Source: Burkholderiales bacterium (lineage in GTDB: Bacteria; Pseudomonadota; Gammaproteobacteria; Burkholderiales; Burkholderiaceae_F). From it: a DNA stretch of 59,025 nucleotides. This document shows positions 25,985 to 37,574 of this stretch, in pieces. The DNA lies in assembly GCA_020248865.1 (NCBI GenBank), contig JADCGS010000020.1, positions 1-59,025 on the forward strand. The letters are read 5' to 3'. Positions within the stretch are counted from its first letter, which is position 1. Every line of letters begins with the position of its first letter. A program made the translations under genes and the position numbers. The notes beneath the pieces were generated by a model that searched no databases, had not been told where the DNA came from, and saw only the letters and a list, made by a program, of their open reading frames with translations.

Positions 25985-26998
25985 TCAGCGGCGGGCCAGC
26001 GCGCCGAGTGTCGCCACGGCCAGGTCGGGGTGGTCGGTGAACAGGCCGTCGATGCCCAGCGCGGCAAAGCGTTCGATCTCGGCGGCCGGCTGGCCCTTCA
26101 GGTCCGCCGGCAGATGCTCGTCCTCGCTGCGGAAGGTCCAGACGTGGACCGCGAGGCCGGCCGCGTGCGCCGCGGCCACCAGGCCGGTCGGCTGGCCGAG
26201 GCGGCCCTGGGCATCGCGCGGCAGCACCAGCGCCTTGGCCACGCCCAGGCCCTGTGCGTAGCGCGCCACCTGCGTCACGTCCGGCCGCGCGCGCTCGCCG
26301 GCCAGTTGCACGCGCGGCAGTTCGGTCAGTTGCGCCAGCCGCTGCAGGCTTGGCGGCTCGAACGACTGCAGGAACACCGGCGCGTTGCGGCTGCGCAGGC
26401 CGTCGCCGTGCAGCGCATCGACTAGCCGCTCCTCCAGCGCCAGGCCCTGCGCCGCGAAGTGCGCCGCGTGCTTGGTCTCGGGGTAGATGCCGATCGGGCG
26501 TCCGCTGGTCCGCTCGGCCGCGCGCCGCAGCGCCAGCACCTCGGCCAGGGTCGGGATCTCGAACTGGCCATCGAAGCGCGCCGACTGCGGCCGCAGCCCG
26601 GGCCAGCGCTCGGTGGCGCGCAGGCCCTTGAGCTCCGCCAGAGTGAAGTCCTCGACGAACCAGCCGTCCCAGTCGCGCCCGTCGATGCGCTGGCGCCGCC
26701 GCCGGCCGGCGAACTCGGCGCGCGCGGCCACATCGGTGGTCAGCGACAGCTCCGCCTCGTGGCGCGCCACCAGCACGCCGTCGCGCGTGATGACCAGATC
26801 CGGCTCGATGAAGTCGGCGCCCATCTCGATGGCGAGCTGGTAGGCCGCCAGCGTGTGCTCCGGCCGCGCGCCGCTGGCGCCGCGATGGGCGATGACGATG
26901 GGTGGCCCGCCATCGAGGGTGCGGTAGGGCCAGCGGGCCGCTGCGCGCGCCGCGGCGGGACCCAGGGCCAGTGAGGCGAGGAAGCTGCGTCGATGCAT
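25985..26998 (-). CDS. Glycerophosphodiester phosphodiesterase (GlpQ-like, periplasmic)
   Basis: About 337 aa. An N-terminal export signal (MHRRSFLASLALGPAAARA, Tat-like RRSF) precedes a TIM-barrel with the GDPD motifs VIAHRGASGARPEHTLAAYQLAIEMGADFIEPDLVITRDGVLVARHE. These hold the catalytic His pair and metal-binding Glu/Asp. The C-terminal HVWTFRSEDEHLP and GIDGLFTDHPDL are also diagnostic. It hydrolyses glycerophosphodiesters to glycerol-3-phosphate and an alcohol. ATG 26996-26998 is preferred over an upstream TTG. It converges with fur (27 bp between stops). Confidence 0.93.
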   Translation of the reverse strand: MHRRSFLASLALGPAAARAAARWPYRTLDGGPPIVIAHRGASGARPEHTLAAYQLAIEMGADFIEPDLVITRDGVLVARHEAELSLTTDVAARAEFAGRRRRQRIDGRDWDGWFVEDFTLAELKGLRATERWPGLRPQSARFDGQFEIPTLAEVLALRRAAERTSGRPIGIYPETKHAAHFAAQGLALEERLVDALHGDGLRSRNAPVFLQSFEPPSLQRLAQLTELPRVQLAGERARPDVTQVARYAQGLGVAKALVLPRDAQGRLGQPTGLVAAAHAAGLAVHVWTFRSEDEHLPADLKGQPAAEIERFAALGIDGLFTDHPDLAVATLGALARR

Positions 26999-27215
26999 GG
27001 TCAATGGCGACAAACGATAACGGACGGCCGCTGCGCAGCCGATGACGGCGCTCCACGCGCCCGTGCAGACGCTCCCGCCGCAGCCTTGCCGCGATCATAG
27101 GCCGCGACGGCGGCCGCCGGGCGCGCAGCGCCTCGCAGGCGTCTGCAGGGCGCCGAGATGGGAAAAGCCCACCGGGCGCCGTCTTGAGCAGGGCCCACCG
27201 TGCGCCTTCCTGTCC

Positions 27216-28874
27216 CTAGCTCAACAACTCCCGCGCATGCTTGCGCGTGGTCTCCGTGATCTCGATCCCGCCCAGCATGCGCGCGATCTCGTCCACCCGG
27301 CTCTTGCGGTCGAGCGGGCGGATCTGCGAGACCGGGCGGCCGTCGGCGGCGGGCGCCTTGCTCACCACCAGGTGGGCATCGCCGCAGGCGGCCACCTGCG
27401 GCAGGTGGGTCACGCACAGCACCTGGCGCTGCTGGCCGAGCTGCCGCAACAGCCGGCCCACCGTCTCGGCCACCGCGCCGCCGATGCCGGCATCGACCTC
27501 GTCGAAGACCAGCGTGCCGACCGGCGTGGCGCTGGCTGCAATGACCGCGATGGCGAGGCTGATGCGCGCCAATTCACCACCAGAGGCCACCCGTACGAGC
27601 GGCTTGGGGGCCACGCCGGCGTGGCCGGCCACCAGGAACTCGACGCGCTCGGCGCCCGTGGCGGCGGTCTCGCCGTCGGCCAGCGGCACCAGGTTCACCT
27701 CGAAGCGGCCGCCGGCCATCGACAGGTCCTGCATGGCGCGGGTGACCTCGGCGGCCATCTGGCGGGCGGCCTTGACGCGCGCCTTGGACAGCGCCCGCGC
27801 GGCCTCGGTGTAGCGGGCGAGCGCGGCGGACTCCTGCGCGCGCAAGGCCTCCAGGTCGCTGGCCGCCGACAGGGCGGCCAGCCGCGCCTGCGCGTCGGCC
27901 AGCAGGGCGGGCAGCTCGGCCGGCGTGCTGCGCAGCTTGCGTGCTGCTGCGTGCAGCGCAGCGACACGCGCCTCCACCTGCGCCAGCCGCGCGCCATCGA
28001 GGTCGGCCTGGCCGAGGTAGCGGTTCAACTCGCGCACGGCGTCATCGAGCTGCACGCGCGCTGCGGCCAGCGACTCCAGTACCGCTGCCAGCCGCGCGTC
28101 GTACTGGGCGAGCGACTGCAGCCGCGCCAGCATGGCGTCGATGCGCTCGAGCGCGGCAGCGTCGCCTTCGCCGAGCGCCTCCACGGCGGCCTGCGCGCCT
28201 TCGAGCAGGCCGGCGGCGTGACTGAGGCGGCGGTGCTCGGCTTCCACCGCTTCCCATTCGCCTGGCTGGGGCGCCAGTTCGTCGAGCTCTTCGACGGTCC
28301 AGCGCAGGCGGTCGGCCTCGGCCTGGGCGCTGCCGGCCATCGCCTCGGCCTCGGCGCGCGCCCGGCTGGCGCGGCGCAGCTCGGCAAAGCGTTGCGCCAC
28401 TTCGCGTGCCGCAGCGGCCAACCCGCCGTGTTCATCGAGCAGACGCTGCTGACTGCCCCCCTTGAGCAGCGACTGGTGGGCGTGCTGGCCGTGGACATCG
28501 ACCAGCAGCTCGCCCAGCTCGCGCAGTTGCGCCAGCGTCACCGCGCTGCCGTTGATGAAGGCCCTGCTGCGACCGCCGGCATCCACCGTCCGCCGCAGCA
28601 GCACCAGGCCGGCGTCCTCGCCGCCGAGGTCCTGCGCGGCAATCCAGTCGCGCGCCGCCTCGCCGATGCGGAACTCGGCGCCGATCTCGGCCCGGGCGGC
28701 GCCCTCGCGTACCACGTCCGCCTCGGCCCGCTCGCCCAGGGCCAGCAGCAGCGCATCGATCAGGATCGACTTGCCTGCTCCGGTCTCGCCCGTCAGCACG
28801 CTGAAGCCCGGCCCGAACTCCAGGTCGAGCGACTCGACGATGACGAAATTGCGGATGGACAGGCAGAGCAACAT
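27216..28874 (-). CDS. recN: DNA repair protein RecN
   Basis: 552-aa SMC-like ATPase for double-strand-break repair. Walker A GETGAGKSILIDAL is at residue 29, the central region (about 150-370) is a long coiled coil, and the C-terminal signature VASGGELARISLAIAV and Walker B LVFDEVDAGIGG are intact. The ATG at 28872-28874 (MLLCLSIRNFVIV) fits the family opening; the open frame upstream is the shadow of nadK. About 98 bp separate it from nadK; the order hrcA / nadK-recN is conserved among betaproteobacteria. No LexA box was recognised. Confidence 0.96.
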   Translation of the reverse strand: MLLCLSIRNFVIVESLDLEFGPGFSVLTGETGAGKSILIDALLLALGERAEADVVREGAARAEIGAEFRIGEAARDWIAAQDLGGEDAGLVLLRRTVDAGGRSRAFINGSAVTLAQLRELGELLVDVHGQHAHQSLLKGGSQQRLLDEHGGLAAAAREVAQRFAELRRASRARAEAEAMAGSAQAEADRLRWTVEELDELAPQPGEWEAVEAEHRRLSHAAGLLEGAQAAVEALGEGDAAALERIDAMLARLQSLAQYDARLAAVLESLAAARVQLDDAVRELNRYLGQADLDGARLAQVEARVAALHAAARKLRSTPAELPALLADAQARLAALSAASDLEALRAQESAALARYTEAARALSKARVKAARQMAAEVTRAMQDLSMAGGRFEVNLVPLADGETAATGAERVEFLVAGHAGVAPKPLVRVASGGELARISLAIAVIAASATPVGTLVFDEVDAGIGGAVAETVGRLLRQLGQQRQVLCVTHLPQVAACGDAHLVVSKAPAADGRPVSQIRPLDRKSRVDEIARMLGGIEITETTRKHARELLS

Positions 28875-28972
28875 CGGATTCAGAGAACAGAAATCGGGAT
28901 TCGGGGAAGGGTGGCGGACACCGGACGCCTGGCGCCCGGGAAACCCGAACGCCGAATCCCGAGTCCGTTCAT

Positions 28973-29878
28973 TCACCCGCGCCCATGCGGCTCCGACGGC
29001 ATCACGTTCCAGTGGAGCTTGCCGCGCAGCGTCTCGAAGTAGTTGTAGCCGACCGGGTGCAGCAGCAGCGCGCTGTAGCGGCTGCGGCGGCAGCGCACGA
29101 TGTCGCGCGGCTTCAGTCCCCAGAAGCTTTGCATGTCGAAGTGCGCCGAGGCGTCGCGCACGTCGGTGATCTCGATCTCGACCACGCTGTCGTCCGGCAG
29201 TGCGATCGGGCGGTTGGACAGGGTCTGCGGGGCCACCGGCACCAGCACCAGTCCCGCCAGGCGGGGGTGCAGGATCGGCCCGTTGGCCGACAGCGCATAG
29301 GCGGTGGAGCCGGTCGGCGTGGCGAGAATGACCCCGTCGGCGCGCTGGTTGTACATGGTCACGCCGTTCACGAGCACGGTGAACTCCACCATCCCGCCGG
29401 CCACCCCGCGCGAGATCACGGCGTCGTTGAGGGCGCGCGGGGCGAACACCACCTGGCCGTCGCGCTCCACCTCGCACTCCAGCAGCATGCGGGCATCGGT
29501 CTCGTAATGACCGGCCAGCATGTCCGACAGCACCTCCGGCACCTGCTCCAGCGCGATGTCGGTCATGAAGCCCAGGCGCCCGTGGTTGATGCCGATCAGC
29601 GGCACCCCGTGCGGCGCCAGCTCGCGGGCGATGCCCAGCATGGTGCCGTCGCCGCCCAGCACCACCGCCACGTCGGCGGCGGCGCCGATCTCCTCCAGGC
29701 TGTGGCCGGGCAGTTGCGCGAGGCCGACGGTCTCGCGCGTGGCCGCATCGAGCAGGACCTCGCAGCCGGCCGCCTGCACGATGCGTGCGATCTCCTGCAG
29801 CGGCGCGCCGATGCCCTCGGCGCGCGGCTTGCCGAACAGCGCAACCTTGCGGAACAAGCGGGCGGTGTCGGCAGTCAT
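28973..29878 (-). CDS. nadK: NAD kinase
   Basis: 301-aa cytoplasmic enzyme making NADP from NAD and ATP or polyphosphate. The catalytic GGDGTMLG motif is near residue 71, with NHGRLGFMTDI, the NDAVISRG loop and the GSTAYALSANGPILHP active-site region. Length fits. The ATG at 29876-29878 (MTADTARLF) is chosen; an in-frame upstream start would add an Arg-rich non-conserved stretch from the hrcA promoter region. It is divergent from hrcA. Confidence 0.96.
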   Translation of the reverse strand: MTADTARLFRKVALFGKPRAEGIGAPLQEIARIVQAAGCEVLLDAATRETVGLAQLPGHSLEEIGAAADVAVVLGGDGTMLGIARELAPHGVPLIGINHGRLGFMTDIALEQVPEVLSDMLAGHYETDARMLLECEVERDGQVVFAPRALNDAVISRGVAGGMVEFTVLVNGVTMYNQRADGVILATPTGSTAYALSANGPILHPRLAGLVLVPVAPQTLSNRPIALPDDSVVEIEITDVRDASAHFDMQSFWGLKPRDIVRCRRSRYSALLLHPVGYNYFETLRGKLHWNVMPSEPHGRG

Positions 29879-29973
29879 GGTCTCAGGAACTCTAGCAAAG
29901 CGCCGCCGCCTGGGCGGCAGGCGGGGCCGGCGGCGGCGCCGGTATTCCCCCAAAGCGGCGCGGCATTCATAGA

Positions 29974-30996
29974 ATGAGCCCCATGCTGGACCAACGCGCA
30001 AGACTGCTGCTCAAGACCCTGATCGAGCGCTACATCGCTGACGGCGAGCCGGTCGGCTCGCGCTCGCTCGCCCGCATCTCGGGTCTGGAACTGAGCCCCG
30101 CCACCATCCGCAACGTGATGGCCGACCTGGAGGACCTGGGCTTCATCACCAGCCCGCACACCTCGGCCGGCCGCGTTCCCACGCCGCGCGGCTACCGCCT
30201 GTTCGTGGACACCCTGCTCACCGTGCAGCCGCTGCAGGACGAGCAGGAGCGCATCATTCACGGCAGCCTGCAGATCGCCGAGCCGCAACGCGCCATCCAG
30301 ACCGCCGCGCAACTGCTGTCCCAACTGTCGCAGTTTGCCGGCGTGGTGGTGGCGCCGCGCCGCGCCTCCACCTTCCGCCAGGTGGAGTTCCTGCGGTTGT
30401 CGGACAAGCGGGTGCTGCTGATCATCGTCACCCCCGAGGGCGACGTGCAGAACCGCATCATCGTCACCGAGCAGGCTTACACCCACGCACAACTGGTGGA
30501 GGCGGCCAACTTCCTGAACCAGAACTTCGCGGGCCTGAGCTTCGCGGACGCGCGGCGGCGCCTGCAGGGCGAGCTGGCCGAGCTGCGCGGCGAGATCGCA
30601 CGGCTGATGGAGGCGGCGGTGCAGGCGGGCAGCGAGGCGGCGCAGGCCTCCGACCCGGTGGTGGTCTCCGGCGAGCACAACCTGCTGGGCGTCAACGACC
30701 TCGCCTCCGACCTGCCCAAGCTGCGCGCCCTGTTCGACCTCTTCGAGCACAAGACGCGGCTGATGCAGCTGCTGGACCAGTCGGGCCGCTCGCAGGGCGT
30801 GCAGATCTTCATCGGCGGCGATTCCACCGTGGTGCCGCTCGACGAGATGAGCGTGGTGGTGGCGCCCTACGAGGTCGATGGGCGGGTGGTTGGCACGCTA
30901 GGCGTGATCGGTCCGACCCGCATGGCCTACGAGCGGGTCATCCCGATCGTCGACATCACTGCCAAGCTGCTGTCCAACGCGCTGTCGCGGGAGTGA
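29974..30996 (+). CDS. hrcA: Heat-inducible transcription repressor HrcA
   Basis: 340-aa repressor of class I heat-shock genes that binds CIRCE operators. The N-terminal winged helix ([59 protein letters not shown]) and the C-terminal [20 protein letters not shown] are characteristic. ATG 29974 or 29983 may serve as start; only three residues differ. No CIRCE sequence (TTAGCACTC-N9-GAGTGCTAA) was found near it or near grpE/dnaK, so its targets, probably groESL, lie outside this window. Confidence 0.95.
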   Translation: MSPMLDQRARLLLKTLIERYIADGEPVGSRSLARISGLELSPATIRNVMADLEDLGFITSPHTSAGRVPTPRGYRLFVDTLLTVQPLQDEQERIIHGSLQIAEPQRAIQTAAQLLSQLSQFAGVVVAPRRASTFRQVEFLRLSDKRVLLIIVTPEGDVQNRIIVTEQAYTHAQLVEAANFLNQNFAGLSFADARRRLQGELAELRGEIARLMEAAVQAGSEAAQASDPVVVSGEHNLLGVNDLASDLPKLRALFDLFEHKTRLMQLLDQSGRSQGVQIFIGGDSTVVPLDEMSVVVAPYEVDGRVVGTLGVIGPTRMAYERVIPIVDITAKLLSNALSRE

Positions 30997-31357
30997 CGGG
31001 CGGCGCGGCACCCGCTGGGGGGCCGCGCTGCGCAAAGCGGGTGCGCCCGGCCGCGCCGCGCAAACGCCCAAGCACGGCCGACTGTGGGCGCCCGCTCACC
31101 GATTCACTTGCGCCGGCGCGACGACGGCTGCCGCTGGCTGGCTGCCGCCGGTGCTTCCGGCCGGGGGTTTTTCGGCTGGCCGGGGCGTCCTGGGGTGGCA
31201 GGATCGGGGCCGGGTCGGCGGCAGGGCAGGTGGCGGGGCATGAAGGGCCAGCCGGCCCGCCGGTTTGGCGTTCCGCCCGCTGCCAAGCACAATCGCGGCG
31301 CCGCAACGGCCGACGGGCGGCGCGCCCGACCCGGTCGGCCCTCATCGGTCTGCATTC
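30997..31357. other. Intergenic region between hrcA and hemH
   Basis: 361 bases without a supported gene. Two overlapping minus-strand frames (about 31096-31355) would encode short Pro/Arg/Ala-rich peptides with no recognisable domain. The first part (31003-31050) has imperfect inverted repeats (gcacccgctgg against the later aagcgggtgcg), which could act as the hrcA terminator. The hemH promoter should lie in the last 100 bases. Confidence 0.4.
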
Positions 31358-32464
31358 ATGCCTTTCCTGCCCGAAGCTCCATTTAGCCACGACAGAGCGC
31401 GCCGCACCGGCCTGCTGCTGGTGAACCTCGGCACGCCCGACGCGCCCGAAGCCGTCCCGGTCCGCCGCTACCTCAAGCAGTTCCTGTCGGACCCGCGGGT
31501 GGTGGAGATTCCGCGCCTGATCTGGTGGCCGATTCTCAACGGCATCATCCTGACCGTGCGGCCGCGCAAGTCGGCGGCCAAGTACGCCACCATCTGGGGT
31601 GAGAAAGGCTCGCCGCTGAAGGTCCACTCCGAGCAGCAGGCGCTGCTGCTGCGCGGCTACCTGGGCGAGCGCGGCCTCGATGTCGACGTCGTGCTGGCGA
31701 TGCGCTACGGCGAGCCCTCGATCGCCGGCGCGCTGGCGCAACTGCGCGAGCGGCACATCGAGCGCCTGCTGGTGCTGCCCATGTACCCGCAGTACTCGGC
31801 CACCACCACCGCCACCGTGTTCGACGAGGTGCACCGCGTGCTCGCGCAGACGCGCAACGTGCCCGAGGTCCGCTGGGTCAAGCATTTTCACGACCATGCC
31901 GGGTACATCGAGGCGCTGCGCCAGTCCGTGCTGGCTTACTGGCAGCAGCACGGTCGGGCGCAGGACGTCGGCGGCAAGCTCGTCATGAGCTTTCACGGCG
32001 TGCCGCGCCGTACGCTGGAACTTGGCGACCCGTACCACTGCGAATGCCACAAGACCGCGCGGCTGCTGGCTACCGCGCTTGGGCTGTCGAAGGACGAGTA
32101 CATGGTCAGCTTCCAGTCGCGCTTCGGCCGTGCCGAGTGGCTGCAGCCCTACACGGCGCCGCTGCTCGAGCAGCTCGGCCGCGCCGGCACCCGGCGCGTC
32201 GACGTGATCTGCCCCGGCTTTGTTGCCGACTGCCTCGAAACGCTCGAAGAGATCGCCCAGGAAGGCCAGGAGGAGTTCCACGCCAACGGCGGCGGCGACT
32301 ACCACTACATCGCCTGCCTGAACGACCGCCCTGCGTTCATCCACGCGCTGGTCGACATGGTGCGGCAACACACCCAGGGCTGGCCGGTGGCGCGCACCGC
32401 CCCCGACACGCAGGTCCTGCGTGAGCGGGCGGCTGCGGCCAAGGCGCTCGGCGCCGAGCGCTGA
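31358..32464 (+). CDS. hemH: Ferrochelatase HemH
   Basis: 368-aa enzyme inserting Fe2+ into protoporphyrin IX to make protohaem. Motifs: TGLLLVNLGTPDAPEAVPVRRYL at the N-terminus, LPMYPQYSATTTATVF near 143, the catalytic His in SFHGVPRR near 210 and the VDVICPGFVADCLETLEEI region near 285. A cysteine pair (CECH) follows the catalytic loop. The ATG at 31358 gives a family-typical length. It is placed between hrcA and the grpE cluster, an order seen in other betaproteobacteria. Confidence 0.96.
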   Translation: MPFLPEAPFSHDRARRTGLLLVNLGTPDAPEAVPVRRYLKQFLSDPRVVEIPRLIWWPILNGIILTVRPRKSAAKYATIWGEKGSPLKVHSEQQALLLRGYLGERGLDVDVVLAMRYGEPSIAGALAQLRERHIERLLVLPMYPQYSATTTATVFDEVHRVLAQTRNVPEVRWVKHFHDHAGYIEALRQSVLAYWQQHGRAQDVGGKLVMSFHGVPRRTLELGDPYHCECHKTARLLATALGLSKDEYMVSFQSRFGRAEWLQPYTAPLLEQLGRAGTRRVDVICPGFVADCLETLEEIAQEGQEEFHANGGGDYHYIACLNDRPAFIHALVDMVRQHTQGWPVARTAPDTQVLRERAAAAKALGAER

Positions 32465-32544
32465 GAGTCCCGGTCCGCCTGGCGACTCTCGAATCGTCGC
32501 CGGGCGGCGCACCGGTCCCGGCGCTCACCCTGATTGCGGGTCCG

Positions 32545-32898
32545 CTACGGCCGTGGGCTGACAGCGTGGCCGCGCACTGGCACGCGCATGCCGATGCGCA
32601 CGTCCAGTTGCTCGCTGGGTAGGGTGAGAACCCTGCCGTCTGGCATTCGCACGTCCACCACCACGCCATCCTGGACGGGGGCCGTGCCGGACTTCGACGC
32701 CGCGATCGACCGTACAGCGATCACTTCGCCGCAATCGGCACACCGGTGCGCCTGCGCCGGTGTTGCCCGCTGCGGCGGCGGCGCCCAATTGACCAGCACC
32801 AGCGCCACGATCGCGAACACACTGAGCAGCGCAACGGGTGTCTGGCCGCGCAGCGTGTTGGTGCGGGTGAGGGCGGAGTCAGGCAGCGGGTCGGCCAT
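32545..32898 (-). CDS. Small membrane-anchored protein with CxxC motif, unknown function
   Basis: 117-aa protein with a single hydrophobic segment (about residues 20-40, TPVALLSVFAIVALVLVNWA) that should anchor it with the rest in the periplasm. The outer part has AHRCADCGEVIAVRSI and VDVRMPDGRVLTLPSEQLDVRIGMRV. This pattern, CxxCG then V-R-M-x-DG, resembles the non-repeat portion of some SlyB-like glycine-zipper proteins of betaproteobacteria, but the zipper itself is absent. The family call is therefore tentative. Convergent with hemH. Confidence 0.6.
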   Translation of the reverse strand: MADPLPDSALTRTNTLRGQTPVALLSVFAIVALVLVNWAPPPQRATPAQAHRCADCGEVIAVRSIAASKSGTAPVQDGVVVDVRMPDGRVLTLPSEQLDVRIGMRVPVRGHAVSPRP

Positions 32899-33345
32899 CG
32901 GTGAGCGCGCGGGTTTGGAAGAGGCACTGCTCCGCGCATTTTGGCGACGCCATCACCGCGATCCAAGGGCGGGGGTCACACGTTTCGGCGAAGTTCCTCA
33001 TCCGAGACCGAACGGTCTAGGCCGTGCAGGGTAGCGTCGGGCAGGATGTCGATTTCGGACCCGCCGACCGTGGGCACCGAGCGGTTGCGATGGGACACTT
33101 GCGCGGACTGCGCTGACTCCGGTACGCCGGAAAATGGGCGCCTCTTGCCGGCTTAGGAGGTTGTCTTTCGGCTGCGGGGGACGAACGGAACCGCGGTGGC
33201 GGCTGTCCTCTCGCTGCTGTCGTCGGCGTTGCCGCCGCGGTGCGCGCGACGTGTCGATAGACGGGGCAGGCGGGCGAAGCGTCCATGCGTCGCCGATCGC
33301 ACAGATCGCGACCGCCGCCTCGAACCACGCCGCCCTGCTCAGTGT
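32899..33345. other. Intergenic region, no gene recognised
   Basis: 447 bases between a small membrane protein gene and the alpha/beta hydrolase gene, both on the minus strand. No open frame here has a family resemblance or a ribosome-binding site. Composition is slightly less GC-rich around 32990-33180. The 3' end of the hydrolase transcript and a promoter for the small protein must lie here; I see no clear terminator. Confidence 0.4.
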
Positions 33346-34359
33346 CTACCGGGTCAGCACCTCGCCGGAGTTGCCGACGAAGGCCGCCGCCTCGTGCTGC
33401 AGCCAGGTGCGCGCGGCGGCGTCATCCAGCAGATGCGCGCGCCAGAAGGCCAGCGACACCGCGCACACCACGCGCTGGTGCAACTCGTCCAGCGCCGGAT
33501 CGGGCCGCGTGTTCGAGGCGGCACGTTCGATCCGCGGGCTGCCGCTGAAGATCATGTGGTCGGCCCCGGTCAGCCACACCAGCATCTTGTTGCCCGGTGG
33601 CAGCGCGTCGAACACGGCGCGGCGCTGCCCGGGCGCCACGCCCAGGCCCTGGGCGACCGCGCCATCGGCCGTCCCCGTCAGCGCGAGGAACGGTCGGGTG
33701 ATGCCGGCAAACTCCTGCGCGTCGGCAGCTCGGCTGGAGGGCGAGAAGGCGATGAATGCGCGCGGCCGCGGGTCGGCCAGCGGTGCGCCGCCCCGCCCGT
33801 AGGCCTGGCCCGCGATCGCCTGCGTCGTGACGGCGCCGAACGAGTGGCCGCTCATGCCGATGCGCTCGAGGTCGAGCCGGCGCACCCAGGCATCGGCCGG
33901 GTCGGTGGAGACCCGCCGGCGCGCCAGTTCATCGAGCACGAACTTGACGTCGGCCACGCGCGCCGCCAGTTGCTCACCGCTGGCGGCCTGGCGCAGCGCC
34001 TCGGCCGGCCGCGGGGCGCCTTGCCAGACCGACTGGTCGCTGCCGGGGTGCTGCAAGTGGATCACCGCCAGGCCATGGCTGGCCCAGTGCTCGGCCCAGA
34101 ACTGCCCGGCGCTCAGCGCGCCGCCCAGCCCGTGCGAGAACAGGACGACGGCCAGCGGCGCCTGCCCCGCAGGCAGGCGCAGGCGCAAGGGCAGCGGGCG
34201 GCCCCGGCTGGCATCGGTCCAGCGCAGGTCGCCCACGGCCGCCGCGAAGGGCCCGGCGGCCGCGAAAGGCGAGGCCGCCGCGGCTGCAGCGCCGGCCAGC
34301 AGGACGCCGGGGCTCAGTGCAAAGGCCTTGAGCAGGGTACGGCGGCGGACGGCTCGCAT
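33346..34359 (-). CDS. Exported alpha/beta-hydrolase (dienelactone-hydrolase/PAF-acetylhydrolase-like)
   Basis: 337-aa hydrolase. The N-terminus [28 protein letters not shown] is an export signal of Tat-like type. The fold shows the oxyanion segment [38 protein letters not shown] and the nucleophile elbow GMSGHSFGA (Ser near residue 163), with GADHMIFSG as a probable His-containing region. Similar proteins are annotated as predicted dienelactone hydrolases or lipases; the natural ester is unknown. It is divergent from grpE. Confidence 0.82.
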   Translation of the reverse strand: MRAVRRRTLLKAFALSPGVLLAGAAAAAASPFAAAGPFAAAVGDLRWTDASRGRPLPLRLRLPAGQAPLAVVLFSHGLGGALSAGQFWAEHWASHGLAVIHLQHPGSDQSVWQGAPRPAEALRQAASGEQLAARVADVKFVLDELARRRVSTDPADAWVRRLDLERIGMSGHSFGAVTTQAIAGQAYGRGGAPLADPRPRAFIAFSPSSRAADAQEFAGITRPFLALTGTADGAVAQGLGVAPGQRRAVFDALPPGNKMLVWLTGADHMIFSGSPRIERAASNTRPDPALDELHQRVVCAVSLAFWRAHLLDDAAARTWLQHEAAAFVGNSGEVLTR

Positions 34360-34447
34360 GGGGCGCTCCCTCGGCGGGACTGGAACGCGATAAGGCTAGT
34401 CGCGCTGGCCCGGCCCGGGTGTCACCCGGCCGCTTCATCTGTAAGTA

Positions 34448-34477
34448 CTTGAAATCCCGCAAGGGCGCCCCCAGCTT
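34448..34477 (+). promoter_or_regulatory. sigma32-type heat-shock promoter of grpE
   Basis: CTTGAAA at 34448-34454 and CCCCAGCTT at 34469-34477 are separated by 14 bases, close to the sigma32 consensus CTTGAAA-N13/14-CCCCATnT. The site lies 44 bp before the grpE start, so transcription would begin near 34485. Confidence 0.75.
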
Positions 34478-34520
34478 TCACAATCGGTCGATTTTCAAGG
34501 CGAAAGGCGGGGCAGTCGGG

Positions 34521-35135
34521 ATGAGCGAGCCGGGCGGCAAACCGGAACAGGGACAGACGAATGGCGCTGCCAACGGTGCCGCCAACGGGCAGGCGCCCGC
34601 AGCGGCCGACGCAGCCATGTCGGCCGTCGCCGAGGCGGATGCGGCGCCGGCGGCGCTCGGTTCGGCCACGGTGACGGACGTCGAGGTCGAGTTGCAGGCC
34701 GCACTCGCCAAGGCCAACGAGAACTACGACCTCTACCTGCGCGCCAAGGCTGACGGCGAGAATATCCGGCGCCGGGCGCAGGAGGACATCGCCAAGGCCA
34801 GCAAGTTTGCGATCGAGTCCTTCGCCGAGCATCTGGTGCCGGTGATGGACAGCCTCGACAAGGCCCTCGAGATCCAGAATGCCAGCGCCGAGCAGTTGCG
34901 CGAGGGCGTGGAGATCACGCGCCGGCAGCTCAGGTCCGCCTTCGAGCGCGGCCGGCTCGTCGAGATCAACCCGGTGGGCGAGAAGTTCGATCCGCACCGT
35001 CACCAGGCCATCTCGGCCATTCCGGCTCCTGCCGGCGTGGCGCCCAACCACGTGGTGGCCGTGCTGCAGAAAGGCTGGCTGCTTGCCGACCGCGTGCTGC
35101 GGCCGGCGCTCGTGACCGTGGCGCAGGGTTCATGA
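34521..35135 (+). CDS. grpE: Nucleotide exchange factor GrpE
   Basis: 204-aa cytoplasmic co-chaperone that drives ADP release from DnaK. The first 50 residues are a disordered Ala/Gly-rich segment, followed by the long dimer helix ([59 protein letters not shown]) and the C-terminal beta domain with [20 protein letters not shown]. The ATG at 34521 gives a normal length. It leads the grpE-dnaK-dnaJ cluster. Confidence 0.96.
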   Translation: MSEPGGKPEQGQTNGAANGAANGQAPAAADAAMSAVAEADAAPAALGSATVTDVEVELQAALAKANENYDLYLRAKADGENIRRRAQEDIAKASKFAIESFAEHLVPVMDSLDKALEIQNASAEQLREGVEITRRQLRSAFERGRLVEINPVGEKFDPHRHQAISAIPAPAGVAPNHVVAVLQKGWLLADRVLRPALVTVAQGS

Positions 35136-35144
35136 TCCACGGCC

Positions 35145-35172
35145 CTTGAAAGCCCGTGGAAAACGCCTAACT
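35145..35172 (+). promoter_or_regulatory. Possible sigma32-type promoter of dnaK
   Basis: CTTGAAA at 35145-35151 is followed after 14 bases by CCTAACT (35166-35172), a fair sigma32 -10 match. The -35 part lies in the loop of a small inverted repeat (ccacgg at 35137-35142, ccgtgg at 35154-35159). It would let dnaK be heat-induced independently of grpE. Confidence 0.55.
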
Positions 35173-35215
35173 ACTTGGCAGTCTCATTTCCTCGCACACC
35201 AGAGGGGCAAGCAAC

Positions 35216-37165
<1,950 letters not shown>

Positions 37166-37168
37166 GGC

Positions 37169-37574
37169 CGTCGAGCGTCAGGCGTCGAGCGTCAGGCTGA
37201 GGACTTACCGGGAACTGCTCGCTTGGCAAGTGGCGTGTTCGCTCGCCAAGCGGATCTACCGGTTTACGGAGCCTCTGCCGCGCGCTGAGGAGTTTGGGCT
37301 GCGGTCGCAGATGCGACGTGCTGCCGTTTCCGTTGCTTCGAATATCGCCGAGGGAGCGGGACGCGGTGGCAATCGGGGGTTCGCGCAGTTTGTGTCGGTC
37401 GCCTTGGGCTCGATGAATGAGTTGGAGACACAGGTTTTGCTTGTCGATGATGTGCAGTTGTGCGACAAGGACACGGATCTAGAAGAAACGATGGAGCGGC
37501 TATACGCATTGCTCAACGGTTTGCGCAACGCGTTGCGCAAGGAACGCTAGGCACTAGACGCTCGACGCCCGACG
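37169..37574 (+). mobile_element. Inverted-repeat-bounded four-helix-bundle ORF element between dnaK and dnaJ
   Basis: The sequence CGTCGAGCGTCAGG occurs twice in tandem (37169-37182, 37183-37196) directly after the dnaK stop. An inverted copy lies at 37557-37574 just before dnaJ: 37176-37193 and 37557-37574 are inverted repeats matching at 17 of 18 positions, with 13 perfect (ggcgtcgagcgtc / gacgctcgacgcc). The bounded DNA holds a single ORF of the S23/four-helix-bundle family with codon use unlike dnaK and dnaJ. I read this as a small inserted element; no transposase is present, and no target duplication is evident. Confidence 0.65.
37197..37550 (+). CDS. Four-helix-bundle protein (23S rRNA IVS / S23 family)
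   Basis: About 117 aa. The sequence RTYRELLAWQVACSLAKRIYRFT, LPRAEEFGLRSQMRRAAVSVASNIAEGAGR and VALGSMNELETQ is the plain signature of the family first known from ORFs in 23S rRNA intervening sequences, related to Avd of diversity-generating retroelements. No ATG, GTG or TTG occurs at the expected start; the codon there is CTG (37197), with GTG only at 37230, which would cut off the conserved first helix. Either CTG is used or the start has been lost. Codons such as TTG, GTT, GCT, GAA and CTA are frequent, unlike dnaK and dnaJ. Function unknown. Confidence 0.75.
   Translation: MRTYRELLAWQVACSLAKRIYRFTEPLPRAEEFGLRSQMRRAAVSVASNIAEGAGRGGNRGFAQFVSVALGSMNELETQVLLVDDVQLCDKDTDLEETMERLYALLNGLRNALRKER

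Noticed and set aside
31096..31355. Small basic Pro/Arg-rich ORFs between hrcA and hemH
   Set aside because: No ribosome-binding site, no recognised motif, and composition expected of non-coding GC-rich DNA.
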